Shown piece after piece: positions 1 to 8,780 of a DNA stretch of 64,000 bases. The DNA is from ATX-6F1 sp943369485. Lineage in GTDB: Bacteria > Cyanobacteriota > Cyanobacteriia > PCC-6307 > Cyanobiaceae. The position numbers and the translations under genes are program-made. The DNA is taken from the NCBI GenBank assembly GCA_943369485.1, contig CALRNH020000002.1, forward strand, positions 157,609 to 221,608, written 5' to 3'. The first letter of the stretch is position 1. Each line of letters begins with the position of its first letter. The notes below the pieces were generated by a model, which searched no databases, was not told the DNA's origin, and worked only from the letters and a program-made list of their open reading frames with translations.

Positions 1-1
1 G

Positions 2-469
2 GCCGAGGCTCCACCGGCGCGGCGCGGTCGTCTGGCGCGCTTGCGTCATCTGGTGCGTGACTGCTTCGAGGAGGTGGCCTGCACCTTCCAAGGACAGGGA
101 GAGGAAGCAGAGCCCCCCGTTGAAGCGGCCTTCCCCGCCACGGGGTCCCCCTGGCCCTCCTCGGAGAGTCCGATGGAGGCCTTTTCGCCTGGGGAGGATG
201 CGCTGATCAAGGAGCCCTTGAAGGACTTCAACTTCCTCTCCCAGGCCAGTGAAGCGATGGCGGACAGCGCCCAGCCGCCCATGGCGCCAGCCGCTGCCAT
301 CGAGCCGGCCCCCGCTGTGGCCCAGGCCGTGGCCCGCCTGCCCCTGACCCCCAGCTCGGCCGGGCGCCTGATCCGGCCGGCGCCGGCCCCAGCCCATCCG
401 ACCCTGGATCGCCTGCGCGCCTGGCTCCCCGACGAAAGCCTCGATCCGCCCCAACGCCGTGCCTCCTGA
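2..469 (+). CDS. Unknown protein, C-terminal part (5' end outside window)
   Basis: The reading frame is open from the first bases of the window and ends at a TGA at 467-469, so only the C-terminal ~155 residues are seen. The first ~40 residues are basic (several Arg, a short RDCFEEV segment); the rest is rich in Pro and Ala with low complexity, then ends with a short Leu/Arg-containing segment. I recognise no domain and assign no function. The stop lies 11 bp inside the next gene (nanE start at 459), so the two are probably co-transcribed. It is coding by frame continuity and this overlap; identity is unknown. Confidence 0.55.
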   Translation, partial: AEAPPARRGRLARLRHLVRDCFEEVACTFQGQGEEAEPPVEAAFPATGSPWPSSESPMEAFSPGEDALIKEPLKDFNFLSQASEAMADSAQPPMAPAAAIEPAPAVAQAVARLPLTPSSAGRLIRPAPAPAHPTLDRLRAWLPDESLDPPQRRAS

Positions 470-1163
470 GCCTTGCTCGCGCCTCGAGCGAGCGGCGCTC
501 AAGGGCGGGCTGATCGTGTCGGTGCAGGCGCCCGAGGGCTCGCCCCTGCGCGATCCGGATGTGATCGCGGCCATGGCCGAGGCCAGCCTGGCGAACGGTG
601 CGATCGGCGTGCGGCTGGAGAGCCCGGAGCACATCGGCGCCGTGCGCCGCCGCTGCCCCGGGGCCTTGATCGTGGGGCTCTGGAAGCGCAGCTACGACGG
701 CAGCCCCGTCTACATCACCCCCGGCTGGGAGGAGATCCGCGCCGTCTGGGCGGCCGGAGCCGATGTGGTGGCGCTCGATGCCACCGAACGCCACCGCCCT
801 GAGGGCCAGCAACTGGAGGCCTTGATCGAGCGGGCCCGTAAGGAACTGGCAGCCCCCCTGATGGCCGACATCGACAGCTTGGCGAATGGTCTGCGGGCGG
901 CTGAGCTGGGTTGCCGCTGGGTGGGCACCACTCTCTACGGCTACACCGAGGCCACCACTGGCCTGCGCCCGCCGGCCTGGGGGCTGCTGGGACCTCTGCG
1001 CCAGGAGCTTCCAAGCGAGGTAGCCCTGATCTGCGAAGGAGGTATCTCCTCCGCCGATCAGGCCGCTCGGGCCCTGGCGGAAGGGGCGGATGCGGTGGTG
1101 GTCGGAACCGCGATCACCGGGGTGGATCTGCAGGTGGCGGCCTACGTGCGGGCCCTGGGCTGA
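459..1163 (+). CDS. nanE: Putative N-acetylmannosamine-6-phosphate 2-epimerase (NanE family)
   Basis: A 234-residue TIM-barrel protein starting at GTG 459. Family NanE enzymes interconvert ManNAc-6-P and GlcNAc-6-P in the cytoplasm. Visible family marks are the N-terminal LKGGLIVSVQ strand, the WKRSYDGSPVYITPG segment carrying the catalytic Lys region, DVVALDATERHRP, the C-terminal phosphate-binding ICEGGI and AVVVGTAITG loops. Length fits the family (220-235 aa). No sialic-acid catabolic genes (nanA, nanK) lie nearby, so the physiological substrate route here is uncertain; a role in recycling amino sugars is a guess. Overlaps the preceding gene by 11 bp. Confidence 0.85.
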   Translation: MPPEPCSRLERAALKGGLIVSVQAPEGSPLRDPDVIAAMAEASLANGAIGVRLESPEHIGAVRRRCPGALIVGLWKRSYDGSPVYITPGWEEIRAVWAAGADVVALDATERHRPEGQQLEALIERARKELAAPLMADIDSLANGLRAAELGCRWVGTTLYGYTEATTGLRPPAWGLLGPLRQELPSEVALICEGGISSADQAARALAEGADAVVVGTAITGVDLQVAAYVRALG

Positions 1164-1217
1164 TTGCGCTCGGCCAGAGCTTGCCGATGGCCGCTCTGAC
1201 CCAGGAGCCCTTGGGAC

Positions 1218-2894
1218 TCACATCATCCCGGGCATGCCCATACCGCCCATTCCACCCATACCGCCCATTCCACCCATGCCACCCATACCGCCCATGCCAC
1301 CGTCGGGCGCGGCCGAGCCCTGCGGCTCGGGCTTGTCGACGATCACGGCCTCGGTGGTGATCAGCAGCGCGGCGATCGACGCCGCATCCTGCAGGGCCAG
1401 GCGGACCACCTTGGCGGCATCGATGATGCCGGCGGCCAGGAGGTCTTCGTAGCGGCCGCTGAGGGCGTTGAAGCCCAGGTTCAGCCTGGCCACCTCGGCC
1501 ACCACCACGTCGCCGTTTTCTCCAGCGTTGGCGGCGATCTGGCGCAGGGGGGCGCTCAGGGCCCGTTGCACGATTTCCACACCGGTGCGCTCGTCACCGG
1601 AGAGTCGGGCCACCAGAGCGTCCAGGTCTCGCGCCAACTGGGTCAGTACCGTGCCGCCGCCGGCCACGATGCCCTCCTCCACCGCTGCCCGGGTGGCATT
1701 GAGGGCGTCTTCGATGCGCAGCTTGCGGTGCTTGAGCTCGGTTTCGGTGGGGGCGCCCACCTTGATCACGGCCACACCACCGGCGAGTTTGGCGATCCGC
1801 TCGTTGAGTTTCTCCTTGTCGTAGTCGGAATCGGTGGCCTCCAGTTCCCGGCGGATTGCCGCCACCCGATCCAGCACCGCCCCGTGGCGGCTGTCGTTGG
1901 CCACGATCGTGGTGGTGTCCTTGCTGATCGTGATCCGGCGCACCCGGCCCAGATCCTCGAGGCTGGCCTTCTCCAGGGTCATCGCCTGGTCTTCGCTGAT
2001 CAAGGTGGCGCCGGTGAGGATGGCGATGTCCTGAAGGGCGGCCTTGCGCCGCTCGCCGAAAGAGGGGGCGCGTACGGCGGCCACCTGGAGCACGCCACGG
2101 TTCTTGTTCACCACCAGGGTGGCCAGGGCTTCACCTTCCACCTCCTCGGCCAGGATCACCAGCGCTGAGCCGCTGCGGGAGACTTTCTCCAGCAGCGGCA
2201 CCAGATCCGCCAGGGCGCTCACCTTGCGGTCGGTGACCAGCAGCAGGGCGTTCTCGAACTCTGCCACCTGGCGCTCGCCATCGGTGACGAAATAGGGGGA
2301 GGAGTAGCCCCGATCGAAGGCCATGCCTTCGGTGATCTCCAGTTCGGTGGCCAGGGAGTTGGATTCCTCGACGGTGATCACCCCATCGGCGCTCACCTTC
2401 TCCATCGCCTCGGCGATCATGCGTCCCACCTCCTCATCCCCGCCGGAGCTGACGGTGGCCACCTGCCGGATGGCATCGCCGCTCACAGGCCGGGACAGGC
2501 GCTGGATCCCTTCCACCACCTGGGCCGTGGCCCGCTCGATGCCCCGCCGCAGCACCACCGGGCTGGCTCCGGCGGCCACGTTGCGCAGACCCTCCTGCAC
2601 CAGGGCCTGGGCCAGAACGGTGGCGGTGGTGGTGCCGTCTCCGGCCTTGTCCTTGGTTTTGGAAGCCACCTGCTGGATCAGCTTGGCGCCCACGTTTTCG
2701 AACGGATCCTCCAGTTCGATCTCCTTGGCGATCGTCACGCCGTCATTGACGATGTCGGGGGCGCCGAACTTCTTCTCGAGCACCACATTGCGGCCGCGGG
2801 GGCCGATGGTGACGCGCACCGCATCGGCGAGGGCGTTGACGCCCCGCTCCAGGGAGCTGCGGGACTCATCGGAGAAGTTGATCAGCTTGGCCAT
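1218..2894 (-). CDS. groL: Chaperonin GroEL (monocistronic, no adjacent groES)
   Basis: A 558-residue 60-kDa chaperonin. The start is placed at the ATG giving MAKLINFSDES, the conserved GroEL N terminus; an upstream ATG at 2912 would add six residues. Family motifs include the ATP-binding DGTTTATVLAQ segment, VNDGVTIAKEIELEDPF, and a Gly-Met tail (repeated GGM, ending MGMPGMM) typical of GroEL C termini. It folds cytoplasmic proteins as a 14-mer with GroES. No groES lies beside it, so this is one of the solitary groEL copies usual in cyanobacteria, with a groESL operon expected elsewhere. Confidence 0.97.
   Translation of the reverse strand: MAKLINFSDESRSSLERGVNALADAVRVTIGPRGRNVVLEKKFGAPDIVNDGVTIAKEIELEDPFENVGAKLIQQVASKTKDKAGDGTTTATVLAQALVQEGLRNVAAGASPVVLRRGIERATAQVVEGIQRLSRPVSGDAIRQVATVSSGGDEEVGRMIAEAMEKVSADGVITVEESNSLATELEITEGMAFDRGYSSPYFVTDGERQVAEFENALLLVTDRKVSALADLVPLLEKVSRSGSALVILAEEVEGEALATLVVNKNRGVLQVAAVRAPSFGERRKAALQDIAILTGATLISEDQAMTLEKASLEDLGRVRRITISKDTTTIVANDSRHGAVLDRVAAIRRELEATDSDYDKEKLNERIAKLAGGVAVIKVGAPTETELKHRKLRIEDALNATRAAVEEGIVAGGGTVLTQLARDLDALVARLSGDERTGVEIVQRALSAPLRQIAANAGENGDVVVAEVARLNLGFNALSGRYEDLLAAGIIDAAKVVRLALQDAASIAALLITTEAVIVDKPEPQGSAAPDGGMGGMGGMGGMGGMGGMGGMGMPGMM
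1240..1301. repeat. Tandem 9-bp repeat coding the GroEL Gly-Gly-Met tail
   Basis: Imperfect tandem copies of a 9-bp unit (ccacccata/ccgcccatt type) encode the repeated Gly-Gly-Met at the GroEL C terminus. This is a normal feature of the gene but a probable site of length variation. Confidence 0.8.
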
Positions 2895-3018
2895 GCCTGA
2901 AAGCGAAGACATACGTTTGGCTCAGGCTCCCACAGGGCCTGACCCGGGGGCATCGCTGCGCTGGTGGGGAAACCCGAATCCTCCTGCGGGCCCCTGGTCG
3001 TCCCGATAGGGTCTGGCG

Positions 3019-3267
3019 ATGGACGAGCTGCTGCAGAGCACCCTGGAGAACGTGGTGGTGGATCCGTTGGTGGGCCCACTGGCGGGACCGCTGACGGGGC
3101 CCAACTACATCACTTTTCTGGTGGTCACTGGGGTGGGGCTGCTGATGGCACTGGTCTACGTGCCCCTGCGCCTGTTCCTGACGATCACCGCCCGCAGCCG
3201 TCGTCTGCGATTGCTGCAGCAGATCCGCCGCCTTCGCGAAGAGCTGGGCCAGCCGCTCGAGAACTGA
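3019..3267 (+). CDS. Small conserved membrane protein
   Basis: An 82-residue protein starting at ATG 3019. Residues ~30-55 form one strong hydrophobic segment (YITFLVVTGVGLLMALVYV), followed by an Arg-rich cytoplasmic-looking tail (SRRLRLLQQIRRLREEL) that could form a short amphipathic helix. It sits between groL and fabG, divergent from the first and convergent with the second. No function recognised; coding is supported by clean gene boundaries and its topology. Confidence 0.6.
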   Translation: MDELLQSTLENVVVDPLVGPLAGPLTGPNYITFLVVTGVGLLMALVYVPLRLFLTITARSRRLRLLQQIRRLREELGQPLEN

Positions 3268-3285
3268 GCCCAGCAGGTTCGCCGC

Positions 3286-4044
3286 TCAGCGCATCACCAG
3301 GCCGCCATCCACCTGCAGCACCTGACCGGTCATGTAGGCGCCGGCGGGGTCGGCTGCCAGAAAGCGCACGGCACTGGCCACCTCTTCGGGCTGACCCAGG
3401 CGGGCCAGGGGAATGGCGGCGATGATCGGCTCCGCCTGCAGATCCTTGGTCATGTCGGTGGCGATGAAGCCGGGGGCGACGGCGTTCACGGTGACACCCC
3501 GGCTGGCGAATTCGGCCGCGGTGCTGCGGGTCAGGCCAATCACTCCCGCCTTGGCGGCGCTGTAGTTGGCTTGGCCGGGGTTGCCCATCAGCCCCACCAC
3601 CGAGGTGATGTTGACGATGCGCCCGTGGCGAGCTTTGAGCATCGAGCGGCTCACCGCTCGGGTGCAGAGGAAGACGCCGGTGAGGTTGAGCTCGATGACG
3701 CTGCGCCAGTCGGCGGTCTTCATGCGCATCAGCAGGCCATCACGGGTAATACCGGCGTTGTTGACCAGCACATCGATGGCTCCGTGGCGCTCGAGCACCG
3801 CTTTGATCATGGCCTCCACCTGCTCCTCGTCGGCCACGTCGGCGCAGTAGGCCCAGGCCTCGCCCCCACTGGCGATGATCTGGGCCACCACGGCCTCGGC
3901 AGCCTCGGCGGAGCTGGCGTAGTTCACCACCACCTTGGCCCCGGCTCGGGCCAGTTCCAAGGCGATCGCCCGGCCGATGCCGCGGCTGGCGCCGGTCACC
4001 AGCGCGGTCTGTCCGGCCAGGGGGGCGGCGGCGGGCACGGACAT
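3286..4044 (-). CDS. fabG: 3-oxoacyl-[acyl-carrier-protein] reductase FabG
   Basis: A 252-residue short-chain dehydrogenase. The start is the ATG giving MSVPAAAPLAGQTALVTG; the frame is open further upstream but that extension lacks family sequence and overlaps the next gene. Motifs: NAD(P)-binding TGASRGIG near residue 18, NNAG, catalytic Ser in NITSVVG, YSAAK with catalytic Tyr and Lys, and a C-terminal MTGQVLQVDGG. FabG reduces 3-oxoacyl-ACP with NADPH in fatty-acid elongation. The catalytic tetrad appears intact. Confidence 0.95.
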   Translation of the reverse strand: MSVPAAAPLAGQTALVTGASRGIGRAIALELARAGAKVVVNYASSAEAAEAVVAQIIASGGEAWAYCADVADEEQVEAMIKAVLERHGAIDVLVNNAGITRDGLLMRMKTADWRSVIELNLTGVFLCTRAVSRSMLKARHGRIVNITSVVGLMGNPGQANYSAAKAGVIGLTRSTAAEFASRGVTVNAVAPGFIATDMTKDLQAEPIIAAIPLARLGQPEEVASAVRFLAADPAGAYMTGQVLQVDGGLVMR

Positions 4045-4084
4045 CGGCGGCAGGAGAAACGCTGGCGATCGTAGGCCGAGGGGT

Positions 4085-5215
4085 TCAGCTGGCCATCGGA
4101 TCGCTGCCCTCCAGGGCAGGACCCAGCAGGGCCTCGAACCGCTCCAGCTGCTCCTTGCTGCCCAGCACCACCAGCAACTGCCCTGGCGCCAGGCACACAT
4201 CGCCGCCGGGGTTGGCGATCAAGGTGCTGCCGCCCCTGGAGTAGGTGCTTCCCTGGGGGCTGGTGGATTCGGCGTCCTCGCGTTCCGGTGAGCGGATCGC
4301 CAGCACCAGGGCGCCGCTGTGACGTCCGAACTGCATGTCTGCCAGGCTGCGGCCGTTGATGCCTTTCATCAGTTCCGGGCGGCTGCTGAGCTGGAACTCC
4401 TCCACTTCGCAGTTGGAGCCAGCGAGCAGTTCCATGAAGTCCACCGCCAGGGGGCGCAGGGCGGTGGCGGCCATGGCCCGGCCGCCGGCCACGTACGGAC
4501 TGACCACCTGGTCGGCCCCCGCCAGGCGCAGCTTGCGCTCGGCCTGGTCACTGTCGGAGCGTGCGATCAGCCGGCAGTGGGGGGCCATGCCACGGGCGCT
4601 GAGCACCACGTAGAGGTTGGCGGCATTGCTGGGCAGGGCGGCCACCAGGCTGCGGCAATGGTGGATGCCCGCGTCGCGCAGGGTCTCATCGAGGGTGGCG
4701 TCCGCCTGCAGAACCGGCAGTCCGCGCGCCTCCGCCGCCTCCTTGCGCTCTGGTTCCAGCTCCACCACCAGCACGGGAATGCCCTCTGAGCAAAGCTTTT
4801 CAGCGATTTCCCGGCCGATGCGGCCATAGCCGCAGAGGATCACGTGGTCGTTCATGCGTTGCAGTGAGCGGCGAAAACTGTTGTCCCGCAGGCGACGGAA
4901 GTAACCGGATTGGGAGAGTCCCAGCAGACGCTGGATCGCGAACTGGACCACCACCAGACCCCCCACAAGGGAGAGGGTGGTGACCACCCTGCCGCCCGCG
5001 TGCATCGCGGCGGTGGTGCCGTCGCTCCAGCCCATGGTGCTCAAGGTGACGACCACCATCCAGTAGCAGTCCCCCCAGTCCCAGCCTTCGGTCAGCCGGT
5101 AGCCCGCCGCCGAGGCATTGATCAGCAGCGCCAGTGCCAGCAGTGGCGTGCGCCAGGGATGTCGGTTTCGCCCGGCCGAAGGCGGACTCACACGGCGCCG
5201 GAAGCGTTGGGCCAT
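4085..5215 (-). CDS. Two-TM potassium-channel-like protein with RCK (TrkA-N/TrkA-C) domains
   Basis: A 376-residue membrane protein. Residues ~23-40 and ~75-95 are hydrophobic and flank a pore-loop segment; a Rossmann RCK domain begins near residue 118 (HVILCGYGRIGREIAEKL) with an acidic ELEPE cap, and a TrkA-C-like region covers roughly 270-370. This architecture belongs to prokaryotic ligand-gated K+ channels. The filter position (residues 60-65) reads TMGWSD where K+ channels have TVGYGD: the GYG core is GWS. Selectivity may therefore be altered or lost, or the protein may have another role. The architecture call is firm, the K+ selectivity is not. Confidence 0.8.
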   Translation of the reverse strand: MAQRFRRRVSPPSAGRNRHPWRTPLLALALLINASAAGYRLTEGWDWGDCYWMVVVTLSTMGWSDGTTAAMHAGGRVVTTLSLVGGLVVVQFAIQRLLGLSQSGYFRRLRDNSFRRSLQRMNDHVILCGYGRIGREIAEKLCSEGIPVLVVELEPERKEAAEARGLPVLQADATLDETLRDAGIHHCRSLVAALPSNAANLYVVLSARGMAPHCRLIARSDSDQAERKLRLAGADQVVSPYVAGGRAMAATALRPLAVDFMELLAGSNCEVEEFQLSSRPELMKGINGRSLADMQFGRHSGALVLAIRSPEREDAESTSPQGSTYSRGGSTLIANPGGDVCLAPGQLLVVLGSKEQLERFEALLGPALEGSDPMAS

Positions 5216-5244
5216 CCTCTAAGGGTGGGTGGAGGCGAAGCGGA

Positions 5245-6099
5245 TCAACCCAGCCCCAGGGCTTGCAGGACCTCAGGAACACCGAGTTGATCGAGGCTCC
5301 CAGGTGTGCCGATTCCCTGCAGGCTTCTGCGCACCGGCAGCTGATCGCTGCTGCGACCGAGGGCCACCAGAGGGGTGCCGCTGAGCATGGCCAGCTCAAT
5401 GCTGATGGGATCGCTCCCCAGCACCACATCGGCCGCTGACACCTGGGCCGCCCGTTCCACGGGGCTGGCTTCGCTGCTGGTGTGAAGCACCCGCAGGCCT
5501 GGCACCTTGAGGCGCACCTGCTCCGGCAGGGCCCGCCAATGGGCCTCGGGCCAGTCGCCGGCTCCGCCGGCCGGGGCCAGCAGCAGGGCGGGGCCATCGC
5601 CTGCGGGCAGTGCGGCGACCGCCAGCTCCAGGGCGGGCCGGGGCAGGGAGAGGCGGAAGGCTTCGGCGTCCAGGCTCACCCCCAGGGGGCGCAGGTAGGC
5701 CTCCAGGGTCTGGTTGGGCCAACCCGCCTCAGGCCTCACCCGGTCGGTGAGGCCGAAGCCGCCTTGGGCGATCCGGGTGGGGATGTGGGTCATCGAGAGC
5801 ATCAGATTCACCTGGCGCCCGGTGGCGAGGTTGATGCAGGCCTGGAAGTCGGGGTCCCGCACGGAGCCCAGCAGGTTGCTCCAGTCCGCAAGGCTGCTGC
5901 CGGTGCCAAAGCCCGCCTCCCCATCGCCGCCGAAGGCCAGCACCCGTTTCACCTGGGGGAGCAGGGTCCAGATCGCCGCCGAGGCCGTGGGGCAGACCAC
6001 CTGCACCTGGGCCTGGAGCTGATCGGCGACGGCGGCGACGGCGGGGAACGCCTGGAGTTGCGACGCGCTGGATCCCGGGATCAAAAAGAGAACGCGCAT
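5245..6099 (-). CDS. Glycosyltransferase family 9 (heptosyltransferase-like) protein
   Basis: A 284-residue protein; the ATG at 6099 gives MRVLFLIPGSSASQLQAFPA, resembling the N-terminal Rossmann strand and loop of GT9 enzymes. The C-terminal half carries LLLAPAGGAGDWPEAHW and a DVVLGSDPISIELAMLSGTP segment, which fits the GT9 nucleotide-sugar site (D-x-G-P/S-x-H equivalent) though the usual His is replaced by Glu. Probable role is transfer of a sugar to a surface glycan. It is divergent from ispD, with starts about 78 bp apart. The exact donor and acceptor are unknown. Confidence 0.65.
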   Translation of the reverse strand: MRVLFLIPGSSASQLQAFPAVAAVADQLQAQVQVVCPTASAAIWTLLPQVKRVLAFGGDGEAGFGTGSSLADWSNLLGSVRDPDFQACINLATGRQVNLMLSMTHIPTRIAQGGFGLTDRVRPEAGWPNQTLEAYLRPLGVSLDAEAFRLSLPRPALELAVAALPAGDGPALLLAPAGGAGDWPEAHWRALPEQVRLKVPGLRVLHTSSEASPVERAAQVSAADVVLGSDPISIELAMLSGTPLVALGRSSDQLPVRRSLQGIGTPGSLDQLGVPEVLQALGLG

Positions 6100-6177
6100 C
6101 GGGGCGGCAGGGCAGGCTTGTCGCGGCCCGATTGTATGAATCAGGTCTGGATTTCTCCCTGCTTCCCCCCACCCGTT

Positions 6178-6870
6178 GTGCATTTACTGATCGCCGCCGC
6201 CGGCAGCGGCCGGCGCATGGGCGCTGATCGCAACAAGTTGCTGCTTAGTGTGGCCGGCCGGCCGGTGCTCGCCTGGACCCTTGAGGCGGCTTTGGCCTGC
6301 GCCACCATCCGCTGGATCGGAGTGGTGGGTCAACCGCTGGATCGCTTGGCTGTGGAGGCTCTGGTGGCCGCTGCCGCCCCGGATCGGCCAGTGGTCTGGA
6401 TCGATGGAGGCGACAGCCGCCAGGACTCCGTGCGCCGCGGCCTGGCGGCCCTGCCGCCGGAGGCTGAGCACGTGCTGATCCACGACGGCGCCCGTTGTCT
6501 GGTGGATCCTGATCTGCTGGAACGTTGTGCGGCCGCCGTGCGCCAGGGGCAGGCGGTGATCGCCGCCACCCCTGTGAGCGACACGATCAAGCGGGTGGAT
6601 GCCGCCGGCACCATCCTCGACACCCCGGACCGCCGTCAGCTCTGGGCCGCCCAGACCCCCCAGGGTTTTGGGGTGGAACGGCTGCGCTCGGCCCACGAGC
6701 GTGCCCACCGGGAGGGCTGGAGCGTCACCGATGACGCCGCCTTGTTCGAGCGCCTGGGCTGGCCGGTGCAGGTGCTGGCGGCGGAACCCTCCAACATCAA
6801 GGTCACCACCCCCTTCGACCTGCGCATCGCGGAGGCAGTGCTCTCCCTGCGCCCTAGTCCAGCAGGCTGA
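6178..6870 (+). CDS. ispD: 2-C-methyl-D-erythritol 4-phosphate cytidylyltransferase
   Basis: A 230-residue enzyme of the MEP isoprenoid pathway, coupling CTP to MEP. I chose the GTG at 6178, which gives (M)HLLIAAAGSGRRMGADRNK directly at the conserved N-terminal CTP loop; an ATG at 6136 would add 14 residues without family similarity. Other marks: GGDSRQDSVRRGL, VLIHDGARCLVDPDLL, ATPVSDTIKRV, AAQTPQGF, DDAALFE and the C-terminal NIKVTTPFDL. Its 3' end overlaps the convergent carboxypeptidase gene by 17 bp. Confidence 0.95.
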   Translation: MHLLIAAAGSGRRMGADRNKLLLSVAGRPVLAWTLEAALACATIRWIGVVGQPLDRLAVEALVAAAAPDRPVVWIDGGDSRQDSVRRGLAALPPEAEHVLIHDGARCLVDPDLLERCAAAVRQGQAVIAATPVSDTIKRVDAAGTILDTPDRRQLWAAQTPQGFGVERLRSAHERAHREGWSVTDDAALFERLGWPVQVLAAEPSNIKVTTPFDLRIAEAVLSLRPSPAG

Positions 6871-7795
6871 GATGCCCGGCGGAACCATCCAGACGCGCAC
6901 GCACCCCCAGGGGCAGGGCGGCGTTGCCAGGGCCATGGCCCACCTCCAGGCCCCCGAGCACGGGGATACCCAGGTCGGCGCTGCGTTCCTTGAGCACCTG
7001 CTCAGTGCTGAAGCGCCCATCCCGCTCACCCGATTCCCCCTGCGTCTCGAGCGCTTCCCCGTCGTCGCTGAAGCGTCCGAAGCCCAGGCCTGCCAGCTGC
7101 TGCAGGGCGCCGCAGAGTCGCCAGTGGGTGAGCATGCGATCGACGCGGTAGGGGGCTTCGCCCACGTCTTCGAACACCAGCACCGCCCCCTTCAGGTCCG
7201 GCAGGTAGGGGGTGCCCAGCAGGTGGGTGGCCACGGTCAGGTTGGCCACGAGCAGGGGGCCCTCGGCCACGCCCGCCTGCCAGCCCTCGCCGCTGAGATC
7301 CTCCAGGGGGAGACCGAAGAGCAGATCGTGCAGTCGCTGGCTGCTCCAGCCGGGCTCGCTTGCCAAGGTGGTGATCAGTGGGCCGTGAACGCCGCCCGCC
7401 TGGCCCCGGGCCCGTTGGGCCCAGAGCAGGGAGGTCACATCGGAGAAGCCCAACAGCCAGCCGGGTGTCAATTCCAGGGGCTGCTCGAGCAGCCGCGCTG
7501 ACCCCCACCCCCCGCGCACGCAGGCCCTCAGTGCCGCCGGGGCCCCCTCGGACTTCGCCTCCAGGTCGGCGCGGCGCTGGTGGTCCTCACCGGCCAGATA
7601 GCCCCAGCGGCGTTGGGGATCGAAGTCCGCTTCCAGTTCCAGGCCCCAGCGCTTGAGCACCGCCAGGCCAGCGTCCAGCCGCTCGGTGTCCGCCAGTGCT
7701 GAGCTGGCGGACACCAGCCTCACCCGATCGCCCTGCCGCAGGGGAGCCGGCAGATCGGCTCCCAGGGGATGGCGCTGGTTGGATCCGCCGCTCAT
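6854..7795 (-). CDS. LD-carboxypeptidase family protein (peptidase S66)
   Basis: A 313-residue S66-family protein. Family members cut the L-Lys/D-Ala type bond in murein tetrapeptides during cell-wall recycling. The nucleophile Ser is in LLGFSDVTSLLW, the Glu in VFEDVGEAPYRVDRML and the His in GLEVGHGPGNAALPLGV, so the Ser-Glu-His set looks complete. The start ATG at 7795 overlaps the ubiA stop by 4 bp, indicating translational coupling with the upstream ubiA. Length matches the family (about 300 aa). Confidence 0.88.
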   Translation of the reverse strand: MSGGSNQRHPLGADLPAPLRQGDRVRLVSASSALADTERLDAGLAVLKRWGLELEADFDPQRRWGYLAGEDHQRRADLEAKSEGAPAALRACVRGGWGSARLLEQPLELTPGWLLGFSDVTSLLWAQRARGQAGGVHGPLITTLASEPGWSSQRLHDLLFGLPLEDLSGEGWQAGVAEGPLLVANLTVATHLLGTPYLPDLKGAVLVFEDVGEAPYRVDRMLTHWRLCGALQQLAGLGFGRFSDDGEALETQGESGERDGRFSTEQVLKERSADLGIPVLGGLEVGHGPGNAALPLGVRARLDGSAGHLSLLD

Positions 7796-8658
7796 GGCTG
7801 CCCGCCCAGCACCAGCGCCAGCAGCAGCAGGGCGCCAAGCCGCACCTGGCGGCCAAAGTGGGCCCCATCGAGGCGCCGGGCCTCCCGCTGCATCGCCAAC
7901 GCGGCCACCGCCCAGAGGGGCCAGAAGATCACCCCAACCCCCTGCAGGGCCGCGGCCATCCCCAGCGCCGCGGCCGTGAGGCCATAGCTGAGGGCCACGG
8001 CCAAGGGTGCGCGCTTGCCCAGGGTGAGGGCGCTGCTGCGCAGGCCCAGGGCCGCGTCGTCGCGGCGGTCGGCCATGGCATAGACGGTGTCGAAACCAAA
8101 GCTCCAGGCCAGGGTGGCCAGCCAGACCAGGGCCAGGGGCCAGCCGCCTGAGAGGGATCCGGTGGCGGCGGCCCAGGGGATCAGCACAGCGAAGCCCCAG
8201 CACAGGGCCAGCACCAGCTGGGGCAGGGGAAACCAGCGCTTCGCCGAGGGGTAGAGCAGCACCGGCGGCAGGGCCAGCAGGGCCAGCAGCAGGCACAGAT
8301 ATCGGCTGGTCGACGGCAGGGCCAGCTCCACGCCCAGGGCCAGCAGCAGGCAGAGCGCCAGCAGCACCAGGGCACTGGTGACTCCAACCCGGCCACTGGC
8401 CAGGGGGCGCTCGCGGGTGCGCTCCACCTGGGGATCGATGTGGCGGTCCCAGAGGTCGTTGGCGACGCAGCCCGCCCCGCTGACCGCCAGGCCACCGAGC
8501 ACGATCCAGCCCACCAGGGCCGCCGGCGGCGGCGCCTGGGGCACCAGCCACAACGCCCAGCCCGCCGGGATCAAAAGGATCAGCCGGCCGCTGGGTTTGT
8601 GCCAGCGCAGCAGTTCAAACCAGCCCCGCAGTAAAGAACCGCTGCCTGCGCTGGCCAT
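7792..8658 (-). CDS. ubiA: 4-hydroxybenzoate polyprenyltransferase (plastoquinone pathway)
   Basis: A 288-residue integral membrane prenyltransferase with about eight hydrophobic segments. The two Asp-rich motifs that bind Mg-diphosphate are present: NDLWDRHIDP near residue 68 and YAMADRRDDA near residue 190. In cyanobacteria this enzyme joins solanesyl diphosphate to 4-hydroxybenzoate for plastoquinone, used in the thylakoid. Coupled by a 4-bp overlap to the S66 gene downstream and divergent from ppx. Confidence 0.93.
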   Translation of the reverse strand: MASAGSGSLLRGWFELLRWHKPSGRLILLIPAGWALWLVPQAPPPAALVGWIVLGGLAVSGAGCVANDLWDRHIDPQVERTRERPLASGRVGVTSALVLLALCLLLALGVELALPSTSRYLCLLLALLALPPVLLYPSAKRWFPLPQLVLALCWGFAVLIPWAAATGSLSGGWPLALVWLATLAWSFGFDTVYAMADRRDDAALGLRSSALTLGKRAPLAVALSYGLTAAALGMAAALQGVGVIFWPLWAVAALAMQREARRLDGAHFGRQVRLGALLLLALVLGGQP

Positions 8659-8780
8659 GGAATGGATTGCATGCCAAACGCTGGCGGCACCCTAGATCGC
8701 AGCAGATCGCAGCTGCTTCCGGCTGTCCATGCCAGGGGGCGCTGGTGGCAAAGTGACGCCGAGTCCAGGCGATCGACCCC

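Noticed and set aside
1163..1217. Imperfect cagagc/gctctg hairpin between nanE and groL
   Set aside because: No T-tract and an interrupted loop; too weak to call a terminator.
3961..3970. GGCGATCGCC (HIP1-type octamer; also at 19861 and 42458)
   Set aside because: HIP1 is a widespread cyanobacterial motif and these few copies lie in genes with no local significance.
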